DNA of 64,000 bases from Aminivibrio pyruvatiphilus (GTDB lineage: Bacteria > Synergistota > Synergistia > Synergistales > Aminobacteriaceae): positions 223,018 through 287,017 of the forward strand of contig NZ_SORI01000002.1 of NCBI RefSeq assembly GCF_004366815.1, in the 5' to 3' direction. The notes beneath the pieces were generated by a model. That model worked only from the letters and a program-made list of their open reading frames with translations, made no database searches and was not told the origin of the DNA. Position numbers and translations under genes: made by a program. Every line of letters starts with the position of its first letter. The first letter of the stretch is position 1. Below, piece after piece: positions 41,820 through 50,393 of this stretch.

Positions 41820-43925
41820 TCAGCCCTTTTCCGCTCCCCCGGTCCGCAGGATCCGAGCCGCGTTCAGCGTGGCGAGGAGTGCCACTCCCACATCGGCGAA
41901 GACTGCTTCCCACATGGTGGCGACGCCGAAGGCTCCCATGGCCAGCACAAGTCCCTTCACTCCGAGGGCGAAGGCAATGTTTTGCCAGACGATGGCCCGG
42001 GTTCTCCGGGCAATTTCGATGGCCTCCGCCGCCCCGAGGGGGTCGTCCCGGAGAAGCACCCCGTCGGCGGCCTCGATGGCGGCGTCAGCCCCCAGGCCGC
42101 CCATGGCGAAGCCGGCGTCGGCCGCGGCAAGAAGAGGAGCGTCGTTCATGCCGTCGCCGACGAAGAGGGTTGTTCCTCCTGCCTCCTCCCTGATCCTCCT
42201 GAAGGAATCAAGCTTGCCGGCGGGAAGGAGCCCCCCTTCCCAAATGTCGAGGCCAAGCTGCGAAGCGAGTTTTCCAGCGTTCTCCGGCCGGTCCCCCGAC
42301 AGCATGCCCACGGTGTTCACCCCAAGCTTCCGCAGGCGGTCCACCGCCTCCCGGGCCTGTTCCCTGGGGGTGTCCTCCACCACGAGAAAGCCTGCGTAGC
42401 GCCCTCCCCGGGACACGTGGACCACCGCTCCGGGCTTCCATCCGGGATCTCCGTCGACCGGAACTCCGTGCCGCTCCAGGAGAGCCGCGTTCCCTGCGAG
42501 AATCTCTTCACCGTCAAGGACCAGCCGAACACCCAGTCCGGGGTACTCCTCCACCGGCAGGGCCGGGCCCTGCACCCCCCCTGCCGCCGCCACAGCCCGG
42601 GCGACGGGATGATTCGATCCCCGTTCGGCCGCCGCCGCCGTTTCTATCAATTCACGGGCTGTCATGAAGGAGGACGGATGGATTTCCGTCACCCGGAATA
42701 CGCCCATGGTGAGGGTGCCCGTCTTGTCGAAGAGGACGGCCCTGGTTCGGGCCAGGGTCTCCAGCACGTTGCCCCCCTTCAGCAGGATCCCCCGGCGGGA
42801 TGCGGCGCCCATGCCGCCGAACAGGGCGAGGGGAACGGAGATCACGAGGGCGCATGGGCAGGATACCACCAGGAAGACCAGGGCCCGGTACCCCCAGTCC
42901 CGGAATCCCCCCAGGCCTGCGAGGGGGGGCACCAGGGCGAGGAGGGCGGCAAGGACCACCACAGCCGGAGTGTACCACCTGGCAAAGGACGTGATGAACC
43001 GCTCGGTGGGGGCCTTTCGCTCCCGGGCCTCCTCGATCAGCCGGAGTCCTTTGGAAAGGGTTGTCTCGCCGAAGGGGCGGAGCACGGTCACCGTGAGGGT
43101 GCCGCCGAGGTTGACGCTCCCGGCGAGCACTTCGCTCCCCTCCGACACGTCCCGCGGGACCGATTCTCCCGTCAGGGAGGACGTATCCAGGGAGGACGTC
43201 CCATCAAGCACCTTTCCGTCGAGGGGAACCCGTTCCCCCGGCTTCACGAGCAGCGTGCGCCCTGCCGTGACGTCCTCCGCCCGGGCCGTTTTCCATTCCC
43301 CGTCTTCGAGCACCGTCGCCCTGTCAGGGCGGATGTCCAGGAGCGACAGGATGGAACGGCGGGACCGCTCCACGGCGAGAGACTGCACCAGTTCCCCCGT
43401 TTCGTAAAACAGCATCACCGCCACCGCTTCGGAGAACTCGCCGATGGCGAAAGCGCCGCCGGTGGCGGCCGTCATGAGAAAGAACTCGTCGAAAAGAGCC
43501 CCCCGGCGGAGGTTTCCCGCCACGGTACGGAGGACCTTTATTCCCGCCGTCAGGTAGGCGGTTACATACAGAAGAAACCGGGCGATTTCCCCGAGGGGCA
43601 GAAAGAGGGCTGCGAGCCAGAGCAGGGCTCCGGCTGAAAGGCGGAGCATATCTCCCTTCGGCAGGGACGACGGTCCTTCCGGGAGACGTTCTTCGGAGAC
43701 CACCACCCCCGGCTCGATGGACGACACGACGGTCCGGATGCTGGAGAGGAGTTCACCGGCAGGCCGCTGATCCTCGAGAGAAATCCTCATTCTGCCGGCG
43801 ACGAGGTCGATGGCGGCGGAAGAGACACCTGGCAGCACGGCTACGGCTTTCTCGATCTTCGAGGAACACTGGGCGCAGTTCAGACCTTCTAGGGAGAGGC
43901 GGATTTCGCCGGCGCCGTCAGCCAT
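41820..43925 (-). CDS. Zn/Cd/Pb-type P1B ATPase (CadA/ZntA-like)
   Basis: 701 residues. Heavy-metal-binding domain with GLNCAQC (C17, C20); intramembrane SCPCAL metal site; phosphorylation motif DKTGTLT; SNHP motif for nucleotide binding; GDGMNDAP hinge. The last helix reads FADVGVALLATLNA, with the Asp seen in zinc/cadmium/lead pumps such as ZntA and not the Asn/Tyr/Met/Ser pattern of copper pumps. It exports the metal to the periplasm. The start overlaps the ArsR repressor gene by 8 bp, so the two are co-expressed. Confidence 0.93.
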   Translation of the reverse strand: MADGAGEIRLSLEGLNCAQCSSKIEKAVAVLPGVSSAAIDLVAGRMRISLEDQRPAGELLSSIRTVVSSIEPGVVVSEERLPEGPSSLPKGDMLRLSAGALLWLAALFLPLGEIARFLLYVTAYLTAGIKVLRTVAGNLRRGALFDEFFLMTAATGGAFAIGEFSEAVAVMLFYETGELVQSLAVERSRRSILSLLDIRPDRATVLEDGEWKTARAEDVTAGRTLLVKPGERVPLDGKVLDGTSSLDTSSLTGESVPRDVSEGSEVLAGSVNLGGTLTVTVLRPFGETTLSKGLRLIEEARERKAPTERFITSFARWYTPAVVVLAALLALVPPLAGLGGFRDWGYRALVFLVVSCPCALVISVPLALFGGMGAASRRGILLKGGNVLETLARTRAVLFDKTGTLTMGVFRVTEIHPSSFMTARELIETAAAAERGSNHPVARAVAAAGGVQGPALPVEEYPGLGVRLVLDGEEILAGNAALLERHGVPVDGDPGWKPGAVVHVSRGGRYAGFLVVEDTPREQAREAVDRLRKLGVNTVGMLSGDRPENAGKLASQLGLDIWEGGLLPAGKLDSFRRIREEAGGTTLFVGDGMNDAPLLAAADAGFAMGGLGADAAIEAADGVLLRDDPLGAAEAIEIARRTRAIVWQNIAFALGVKGLVLAMGAFGVATMWEAVFADVGVALLATLNAARILRTGGAEKG

Positions 43926-44292
43926 GAGATTCTTCCTCCCCCGGGGCGATGTGGCGGACGTGCCTGAAGCCCTGCTCGAATATGGTCCTCACGTGGTCGT
44001 CGTCGAGGCCGTAGATGGAAGACCGCCCCCTCCGGGTGACCCGCACGAGGCGGGCCTGCTTGAGCACCCTGAGCTGATGGGAAATGGCCGACTGGTTCAT
44101 GGAGAGCAGCGCCGCGATGTCCGCCACGCAGAGATCGGAAACGGAAAGGGCGCAGAGGATCTTGATCCTCGTGGTGTCGCCGAAGACCCGGAACAGGTCG
44201 GCGAGCTCGTACAGCATCTCGTCGGCAGGCATCTCCGCCGAGACCCGGGAAAGACCGGACTGGTGCATTTCTTCCTGAGAGATATGATTCAT
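43918..44292 (-). CDS. ArsR/SmtB-family metal-responsive repressor
   Basis: 124 residues. Winged helix with NQSAISHQLRVLKQARLV as recognition region. The last helix carries D98-x-H100, then ten residues, H111-x2-H114, the alpha-5 zinc site of SmtB/CzrA; DLCVAD (C55) retains one cysteine of the alpha-3 site. Zinc or cadmium binding should release it from DNA. AAGGAG precedes ATG 44292; the frame continues upstream over the operator. It is followed by the P-type ATPase gene it probably controls. Confidence 0.92.
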   Translation of the reverse strand: MNHISQEEMHQSGLSRVSAEMPADEMLYELADLFRVFGDTTRIKILCALSVSDLCVADIAALLSMNQSAISHQLRVLKQARLVRVTRRGRSSIYGLDDDHVRTIFEQGFRHVRHIAPGEEESHG

Positions 44293-44304
44293 GGCTCTTC
44301 TCCT

Positions 44305-44342
44305 TATATGAATATATGCGCACTTGTTCATTTATTCATATA
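44305..44342. promoter_or_regulatory. Probable ArsR operator
   Basis: TATATGAATA (44305-44314) and TATTCATATA (44333-44342) are exact inverted repeats separated by 18 bases that include GTTCATTTATTCA-like repeats. AT-rich dyads with TGAA/TTCA cores are typical SmtB/CadC operators. It starts 13 bases upstream of the repressor ATG. Confidence 0.65.
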
Positions 44343-44399
44343 CCACCGAAACCTCCTTTTTTCAACCCCCTGGAGGACGAAACCATCTTCCTCTCCAGC

Positions 44400-44439
44400 G
44401 CAGAGGCGGACGCCCCCTTCCGGGAACGTCCGCCTCTGC
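44400..44439. terminator. Strong hairpin downstream of the propeller/TPR gene
   Basis: GCAGAGGCGGACG (44400-44412) pairs perfectly with CGTCCGCCTCTGC (44427-44439), a 13-bp stem, and the 14-base loop can pair further. On the minus strand no T-run follows; a smaller CTGGAG/CTCCAG stem lies next to it. It is a probable end point for the long minus-strand cluster, perhaps with Rho. Confidence 0.55.
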
Positions 44440-44481
44440 CTGAACACCGTTTTTCGGAATGTTTCCGATGCTGATAAGCCC

Positions 44482-46788
44482 CTATTTTTTCTGCCGGGCG
44501 ATGAAGGCCTCCAGCTTCCGGACATGCTCCTCCACGACCGTGTTATGGTAAAGGTCAAGCCCTTCCCTGTACTTCTTCAGGGCCTCGCCGTACTTCTTCC
44601 CGTTCTGGAGCTGTCCTGCCTGTTTCCAGATTTCCTCGGCCCTGGCCTTAGCCCTGGGCATGAATTCCTCGAGCCTGGCGACATGGGCGCTCACCGTTGT
44701 GTCAGGGGACAACCCAAGCCCCTTGCGGTACAGGGCCAGGGCCTCCTCGTACTTTTTCGCCTGCTGCAGGGCACCCGCCTCGTTCCAGAGGGATTCGGCC
44801 TTTCGCCGGGCATCCCTGCCCGTCACCGCCTCGAAGGGGGACGCCTCCTTCGGCGGTGTCTCTTTGGGTGTCTCCTTGGGCGTCTCCTTGGGCGTCTCCT
44901 TGGGCGTCTCCTTCGGGGCCGCAGGACCTGCGGCAGAGGCAACCATGCGCTCGAGCCCCTCGGCGTAGGCCTTCACATTGGGATCATCGTGGAAGGCGAG
45001 GCTCTCCCTGTATTTTGCCGCAGCGCCGGCACGGTTCCCTTCCTTCTCGAGAGCAGCCGCCTCCTCCCGCAGCAGGAGGGCTTCCTTCAGGCGGGCAAGT
45101 TCGTTTTCAAGGCCTTTGTCATCCGGACCGGTTTGCGAAACCGCAGGAGGGGTCTCGCCCCCCGGGGGAGGGACATCCGAGGGTGGCTGGGCGGGCGGGG
45201 TTTCCGGGACGGGCTGTTCCGGGACTTTCGCCGGCCAGGCATTTTTCATACGGTGCACCGACGGTTCTCCCGGCCCGTACCCGCTGGGACGGTCCTTGAC
45301 GAGCACGTCTCCGCCGGGCAGAACGGCCATGCCCTCCATGATGCCGAAGGTCCTCCTTGCGGGAAGAACCTGCAGAAACCTGCCGTCAGCCCCGTAGATC
45401 CACAGTCCGTCCTCGGAATCATCGTAGGCGTACATCCGTCCTTCCGCGTCGGCCCCCAGGAATTTCACCCGGAAATAGATCCCTTCTTCTCCGGGGAGGG
45501 CCGGAAGATCGCTCCCCCACATGGACCATTCCTTCAGGAGGTTTCCTTCCAGGTCATACACCGAGAATACGTCGGCCCGGTCGTTGTCCGGCTCCGGGCT
45601 CGCCATGACAAGCTTTTCCCCGGGAAGGAGCGCCATGGGGCCGTCGGCCTTCATATCCCTGGAGAGAAGGAGATCTCCTTCAGGCGAGAAAACAAGGAGC
45701 CTCGGCTTTCCGTTCGATATTTCGCTGGTCCCGGCAGTGACAATTTTCCCCGTTTCCGTAACGGCGAGAAAGTTCGGTTTGTACATCCCCTTCTCGCCGA
45801 GGGTTTTCGTATCCGCCTTTATCTTTCCAAGGAATTCTCCTTTTCGGGAAAAACGCTGGATGTTCGCATCCACGGAGTAGCCTTCGTCGGCCACGTACAG
45901 CGACCCGTCGGGCGCAAAGGCGATGACCGTAGGCCAGGCGAAGGTTCCGTCCTCACCAGTGCCCTTCTGCCCCCATTCATCCACCTGGGTTCCGGAAACA
46001 TCGAAAAGACGTATCCGTTTGCCGAACCGGTCAAGAACAGCAACGGTGCCATCGGGCGCTACGAACGGTCCCTCGGAGTGACGGAAGGCCTCCTGGGTCG
46101 CCCCGAAGGGGAACGAAAGGCTCTTCTCCAGCGGGGGAACACCTTCCCGGGCCGAGGAGAGCATGGTTTTGATCACGTCACGGTACTTCTCAATAGAGGC
46201 CGATTTCCCCGCGATCATCACGAGAATGTGATTGCCCTCCGTATCGGGTTCCTTGCCGACCACAAGGTTCATCTCCACTTTCTGGGTCTTTCCCCGTATC
46301 TCCACATCGGCGGAAACGGAATAGAATACCGCCGGGCGGGACCCGATGGTGATTTCTTCTTCTTTTGAGGTGAAATTCTGCGCTTTATCCTTCGCCGCAC
46401 TTCGTTCCATTTCCTCGAAAAAGGCCCGGTGCCCGCCGCCCTTCGGGGCCTTCTGCCGCGTCACGCCGAAGGCCACCAGGGGAAGGTCCGCCAGGGACGG
46501 GTCGTCCATGGCCTCGGGATGAGCCCCGGTGTAGAAGCCCAGTCCGTCCCGGTCCAGCATGGGCTTCCAGTCCGAGGGAACGGTCATGTAAAAGGGAGGG
46601 ACCCACCGGAGGGTCATTCCAGGGGGAACATCGTCCGGGGAAGGGGCCTCTGCTGCCGGGGCGGGAAAGGCCCGGACAAGGAGCAGCGCGAGGACAACGG
46701 AGACCGGGAGAATCCGGCAGAGTAAGACCGCCGGGCCACTCTCTCTCCTGAAGAGGCGGTGAAAAACGGCTGAAAGAAAACGGTTCAT
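44482..46788 (-). CDS. Exported beta-propeller plus TPR protein of unknown function
   Basis: 768 residues. Signal peptide (about 20-42), an N-terminal domain of about 150 residues, an NHL-like propeller (about 190-510: HSEGPFVAPDGTVAVLDRFGKRIRLF, FAWPTVIAFAPDGSLYVADEGY), a proline-rich linker, then three TPR-like repeats interrupted by a PKET tandem repeat (positions 44855-44926). The ATG at 46788 is set by AAGGAGG. It is the last gene of the secreted/membrane cluster. The TPR unit EGNRAGAAAKYRES resembles one in the protein at 49586, suggesting related roles. It could be a periplasmic scaffold. Confidence 0.75.
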   Translation of the reverse strand: MNRFLSAVFHRLFRRESGPAVLLCRILPVSVVLALLLVRAFPAPAAEAPSPDDVPPGMTLRWVPPFYMTVPSDWKPMLDRDGLGFYTGAHPEAMDDPSLADLPLVAFGVTRQKAPKGGGHRAFFEEMERSAAKDKAQNFTSKEEEITIGSRPAVFYSVSADVEIRGKTQKVEMNLVVGKEPDTEGNHILVMIAGKSASIEKYRDVIKTMLSSAREGVPPLEKSLSFPFGATQEAFRHSEGPFVAPDGTVAVLDRFGKRIRLFDVSGTQVDEWGQKGTGEDGTFAWPTVIAFAPDGSLYVADEGYSVDANIQRFSRKGEFLGKIKADTKTLGEKGMYKPNFLAVTETGKIVTAGTSEISNGKPRLLVFSPEGDLLLSRDMKADGPMALLPGEKLVMASPEPDNDRADVFSVYDLEGNLLKEWSMWGSDLPALPGEEGIYFRVKFLGADAEGRMYAYDDSEDGLWIYGADGRFLQVLPARRTFGIMEGMAVLPGGDVLVKDRPSGYGPGEPSVHRMKNAWPAKVPEQPVPETPPAQPPSDVPPPGGETPPAVSQTGPDDKGLENELARLKEALLLREEAAALEKEGNRAGAAAKYRESLAFHDDPNVKAYAEGLERMVASAAGPAAPKETPKETPKETPKETPKETPPKEASPFEAVTGRDARRKAESLWNEAGALQQAKKYEEALALYRKGLGLSPDTTVSAHVARLEEFMPRAKARAEEIWKQAGQLQNGKKYGEALKKYREGLDLYHNTVVEEHVRKLEAFIARQKK
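44855..44926 (-). repeat. 12-bp tandem repeat coding PKET units
   Basis: Six 12-bp units (GGCGTCTCCTTG and near copies on the plus strand) lie in frame in the gene at 44482-46788, giving repeated Lys-Glu-Thr-Pro. Three central units are identical. Copy number may vary by slippage without breaking the frame. Confidence 0.85.
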
Positions 46789-46837
46789 CGAAAACTTCCT
46801 CCTTCTCTGCATGATACGCATTCCCCGGGCGACCGTG

Positions 46838-49561
46838 TCATTTCACCGGGCAGAAGTACACCCCCACGGGGAACGAGACGGACATATTCTCGTACCTGAG
46901 GGGAACACCTTCGCTGCCCCAGGGTTCACCGGTTCTTTTGAAAAACTCCAGGGAGTAGAAAACCACCAGGTCCAGAGCAAATGACTCTGGGGTCTTTCCC
47001 TTTTCCGGCGTCCAGGAAACGGAAGCCGATCCGCCGCTTCCCTGAACGGAGGGGCTTGACTGGGTTCCCGTGGTGAAGAACCAGTTCCGTACGGCCATCC
47101 GGGCCTCCACGGGTTCGGGCTGATCCTTTTCGCCCCGCATGTACAGCCGGAGCGGGGGAATTGTGCCGATGGAAACTGCGAGCGAAAGGGTTACCGGGCG
47201 GCCTTCATGCTGCCAGCCGCTTCCCAGGACGGGGCGCCTCTGGACCGGGCCGTCCTGCCCTCCGAGACCGGCCATGGAAAGGGCCTGTATCAGCGCCTCG
47301 GCCATCTGGGCATCGCTCAGACTGATGCCCATTTTCGCCATTTCCTTGGCCATCTGTTCCTTCATGTAGTCACCGGCCTTTGCCACGCCTTCGGTGAGCT
47401 GGGCCAGCCGTTTCCCCTCAGGGCTGTCCGGGGTAATTTCGCCGTCAATTCCCGAGATCGAGGGGGAAAGGACGAGAGGAACGGTAGGCAGGTCCGCCGT
47501 CGGGTCATTCCCCAGGGGGGAACCGGTCATCCAGAAGGTCCGGTTTTCAAAGAAGTGCCGTTTTTCCCCCTTGAGCACAGTGACGGAGACGGAATCTTCC
47601 GCGAGGACCCTGCCTTTTTCGTCAAGCAGCCGGACGGCGGGGGCGAAAGAATCTCCGGGCTTCAGGCCTGTAAAGCGGTGGACCCGCACGGAGTTCTCCC
47701 CCGGGCCTTTCCGGTCTTCCACAACAGGACTTCCGTCGCCGAAATCCCACTCGAACAGATGAGGCTTCTTCGGCACGGCCGACGCCTCGAATTCGTGTTC
47801 CGCCTCCGAAGCGTCGTCGATCAGCTCCAGCACAAGAACACGGGGAGGAAGGACGGTGACTTCGGTCTTGTCCTCTTCCTTCCATGGTACGCTTTCAAAG
47901 ACCCGGCTTCCCGCCTCTATTCTCAAAAAAGCCTCCTGGCCGGGTTTTATCTCGTAGAAGAGTTCCTCCTCACTGAGAGGCCCGGCGGTTCCGGCAGCGA
48001 AAAGCCTGAGGGGAGCTTCCTCCATTTTTCCGTCCGCTGTCTCGATCTGCTTCGGCTCGCCCTTCACGAACAGAATTTTTCTCTCGTAAACCGTTTTGTC
48101 CTTCTCCCGCACCACGAGCAGGGCGGGCCCGGAATAACTGATGGAAAGGCCGTTCGCCTTCCATGCCGGGTCCTTTTCGGAATGATGCTTCATGGAAGCC
48201 TTCACTTCTATGATCCGTACCGGCGTGGCCCGGGGATCGACCCCTTCCATCTCCGACTCCATTTCCTCGTACTCCGCCCGGAGCTCCAGGGTGGGATAGA
48301 AGAGATCCATCAGGTCGGCGCAGGCGTGGATGGCCACGGGCAGAAGGATCCTCCCCTGCTCGGCGGCGAAGGCGTGGGGAACCTGGAAGGGACCGAGTCT
48401 TCTCAATGCGGCTGCCGCGGCTCTTCCCGCCTTTTCCTTGGCCCCCTCGAAATCCGACACGAAGGACTGCTCCGGGTCGAACCAGTGAAAACTGAGGCGG
48501 TCCTGGATCATGGCCGCCCGTTCGGTGTCGAAGACGCCGTAGAACCTCCGGACTTCCCTTTCCCCCACGAATCCCGGGATCTTCTTTTTTTCCACCGCCA
48601 GGTCCCTCAGCTGGGGGGAAGGGTATCCCTTCTGCCGGTTGTTCGGCAGAACCTTGGATTCTTTGTCGTAAATCGTGTCCAGGGAATAGAAGGTTCCGTT
48701 GACGAAGGAGGCCACGCGGTGGAAAAGCTCTGCGGGCTCCTGGAGCTTTCCTCCGGCGCTGGCGAGGAAGGGCCGGATTCTCGAATCGACGAAGGGGGCC
48801 GCCGCCGCCCGCCGGACATGGTCGCTGAAAACGGCGGCCTCGATGGGCTCGTCGGCGGGGTGGGAGTCGTTCCGGACATGGGCGGGCTGGGTCATGTCCC
48901 CGAGCATGTGCATCGCTTCCCCCAGGGCGCGGTACGCCCTGGCGAGCTGCAGACTTCTGAGGTCTTCATGGTCTTTCGGGGCAAGGCTCAGGGACGTCTT
49001 GAAATGGAGGGAACTCAGAGCCGGTGGAAGGGGAAGGTCATCCCTGACCTCGAGGGCCGCCTTGTAGGCCGACAGGGCTACGAAAAAGCTGAAGGGATTG
49101 TCGGAATGGCTGAGTCCCCACGTCCTTGCGTCAATGGACGGACTGTCGTAGTGCCCGTGGATCTCGCTCTGGTCGGTCAGCCATGCCGAACCGGACAGGC
49201 TGAGCGGGTCGTAGAAATGCCGAACGGAAGAATAGAGATGGGGCTCGTCCGCCCAGTCCCCGCCGTTGATGATCCACGACTGGGCCGAAAGGCCCGCCTC
49301 CGCGGAGACAAAACCTGAGGCAAGCAGGGAAGAGCTGGTCACCGCAAGACCCCGCAGGGGTTCCGAGAGCCCTTTCCCCGAGAAGGGGCCCATGGTGAAT
49401 TTTTCTTTTCCACCGGCCTGGGCGAGGAAGACTTTCACCGCTTCCAGATTGATCTGGCGGTGGGGGGGCTGGCTCCAGGCATCTGCAGGCGCCCGGGAAA
49501 AAACAAGGACAGCGGTCAGCGCAAGAATGCTTTTCTTAAAAGATCCTTCGATGGAAATCAT
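46838..49561 (-). CDS. Secreted phospholipase C / S1-P1 nuclease-like protein with PKD domain
   Basis: 907 residues. Signal peptide cleaved after ADA would leave W29 as the new N terminus, with H34 five residues on, as in S1/P1 nuclease (W1, H6). H218-x3-D222-x5-H228 and H412-x3-D416 match the other zinc ligands of the family, so a trinuclear zinc site is likely. A PKD domain (about 575-665, with WDFGDGSP) and a C-terminal region of about 240 residues follow. It could cleave phospholipids or nucleic acid outside the cell. The same-strand gene 49586 lies just upstream. Confidence 0.82.
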   Translation of the reverse strand: MISIEGSFKKSILALTAVLVFSRAPADAWSQPPHRQINLEAVKVFLAQAGGKEKFTMGPFSGKGLSEPLRGLAVTSSSLLASGFVSAEAGLSAQSWIINGGDWADEPHLYSSVRHFYDPLSLSGSAWLTDQSEIHGHYDSPSIDARTWGLSHSDNPFSFFVALSAYKAALEVRDDLPLPPALSSLHFKTSLSLAPKDHEDLRSLQLARAYRALGEAMHMLGDMTQPAHVRNDSHPADEPIEAAVFSDHVRRAAAAPFVDSRIRPFLASAGGKLQEPAELFHRVASFVNGTFYSLDTIYDKESKVLPNNRQKGYPSPQLRDLAVEKKKIPGFVGEREVRRFYGVFDTERAAMIQDRLSFHWFDPEQSFVSDFEGAKEKAGRAAAAALRRLGPFQVPHAFAAEQGRILLPVAIHACADLMDLFYPTLELRAEYEEMESEMEGVDPRATPVRIIEVKASMKHHSEKDPAWKANGLSISYSGPALLVVREKDKTVYERKILFVKGEPKQIETADGKMEEAPLRLFAAGTAGPLSEEELFYEIKPGQEAFLRIEAGSRVFESVPWKEEDKTEVTVLPPRVLVLELIDDASEAEHEFEASAVPKKPHLFEWDFGDGSPVVEDRKGPGENSVRVHRFTGLKPGDSFAPAVRLLDEKGRVLAEDSVSVTVLKGEKRHFFENRTFWMTGSPLGNDPTADLPTVPLVLSPSISGIDGEITPDSPEGKRLAQLTEGVAKAGDYMKEQMAKEMAKMGISLSDAQMAEALIQALSMAGLGGQDGPVQRRPVLGSGWQHEGRPVTLSLAVSIGTIPPLRLYMRGEKDQPEPVEARMAVRNWFFTTGTQSSPSVQGSGGSASVSWTPEKGKTPESFALDLVVFYSLEFFKRTGEPWGSEGVPLRYENMSVSFPVGVYFCPVK

Positions 49562-49585
49562 CTCTCCGTCCCTCCTTCCGCCGGG

Positions 49586-50368
49586 TTAAAAGTCGAAGAG
49601 GACCCATTGCCCGTCCACCTTGATCCACCGGACATAGAACGTGAAGCCGCCCACATCCACGGCGTACTCCGAGGTCCTCTGCGTGCTCGTTGTTCCGGGA
49701 TCGGCGTTCTCCGGCGAGCTCAGAAAGCTCATCTCCGCTCCGTCGAGAAGTTCCGCGAAGGAGGGCATGGCTTCCGGCTTCTGCCCGAAAAGGGCGGCGT
49801 AGACCTCCCGGCGGCTTTCGTCGACACACCCGGCCGCCCCTTCGGCATTCCCTTCCTTCAGGGCGTTCCGAAACCGGCCGAAGGTCTCCTCGATGGCCTT
49901 CTTTTCCGCCGCGAGGTCAGGGTAGGTTCTCCAGTCGGCGTTGTCCCCGCCGGCGGCTTCACCCGGTGCCGGCGCAGAAGCCGCGGTTTCCGCACCGGTC
50001 TTTTTCGCCGCGAGAAGGCTTTCGAGATAGGCTATCCGGTCCTTCAGAGGCTGCAGGTCGGGACGGAAGGAGAGAGCCTTTCCCTCCAGCCGGGAGTCAG
50101 GGTAGAGGACGAAACTTTTCCAGTAGGCCTCCATGGCCCCCGGGACATTGCCCTCTTCCTCCATGCGCAGCCCCTCGTTCCTGAGGAAAAGAGCCTGCTC
50201 CAGCACGGCTATCCGGTTATGAATCCATTCGTTCGAAGGGGGTCCCGAGGGTTCCGCTCCTCCCGGCTTCACGGCCAGAAGGCACACCAGCAGGCCTGCC
50301 GGGCCAAGGAAACGGCAGGTCCTGCGGGCAGATGGTCCCTCAAAAATTCGGCGCAGTACAGTTCCCAT
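49586..50368 (-). CDS. Exported TPR-like protein of unknown function
   Basis: 260 residues. A signal peptide or anchor spans about residues 20-38. A TPR-like helical part (about 45-125) contains LRNEGLRMEEEGNVPGAMEAYWKS, close to a unit of the protein at 44482. After a Pro/Ala linker the C-terminal domain (about 150-260) with EETFGRFRNALKEGNAEGAAGCVDESRR and YVRWIKVDGQWVLFDF looks like an NTF2-like fold (SnoaL/DUF4440 type). It lies in the minus-strand cluster, 24 bp upstream of the phospholipase-like gene. Confidence 0.7.
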   Translation of the reverse strand: MGTVLRRIFEGPSARRTCRFLGPAGLLVCLLAVKPGGAEPSGPPSNEWIHNRIAVLEQALFLRNEGLRMEEEGNVPGAMEAYWKSFVLYPDSRLEGKALSFRPDLQPLKDRIAYLESLLAAKKTGAETAASAPAPGEAAGGDNADWRTYPDLAAEKKAIEETFGRFRNALKEGNAEGAAGCVDESRREVYAALFGQKPEAMPSFAELLDGAEMSFLSSPENADPGTTSTQRTSEYAVDVGGFTFYVRWIKVDGQWVLFDF

Positions 50369-50393
50369 TTCTTCACCGCCTTTACTGGAATAC

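Noticed and set aside
41820..43925. Copper-exporting ATPase
   Set aside because: The final helices lack the copper-type Asn/Tyr/Met/Ser pattern and carry an Asp as in zinc/cadmium pumps; the partner repressor has a zinc-type alpha-5 site rather than a CueR/CsoR regulator.
44855..44926. A short CRISPR-like array
   Set aside because: The units are 12 bp, contiguous without spacers, and in frame inside a coding sequence; no cas genes are present.
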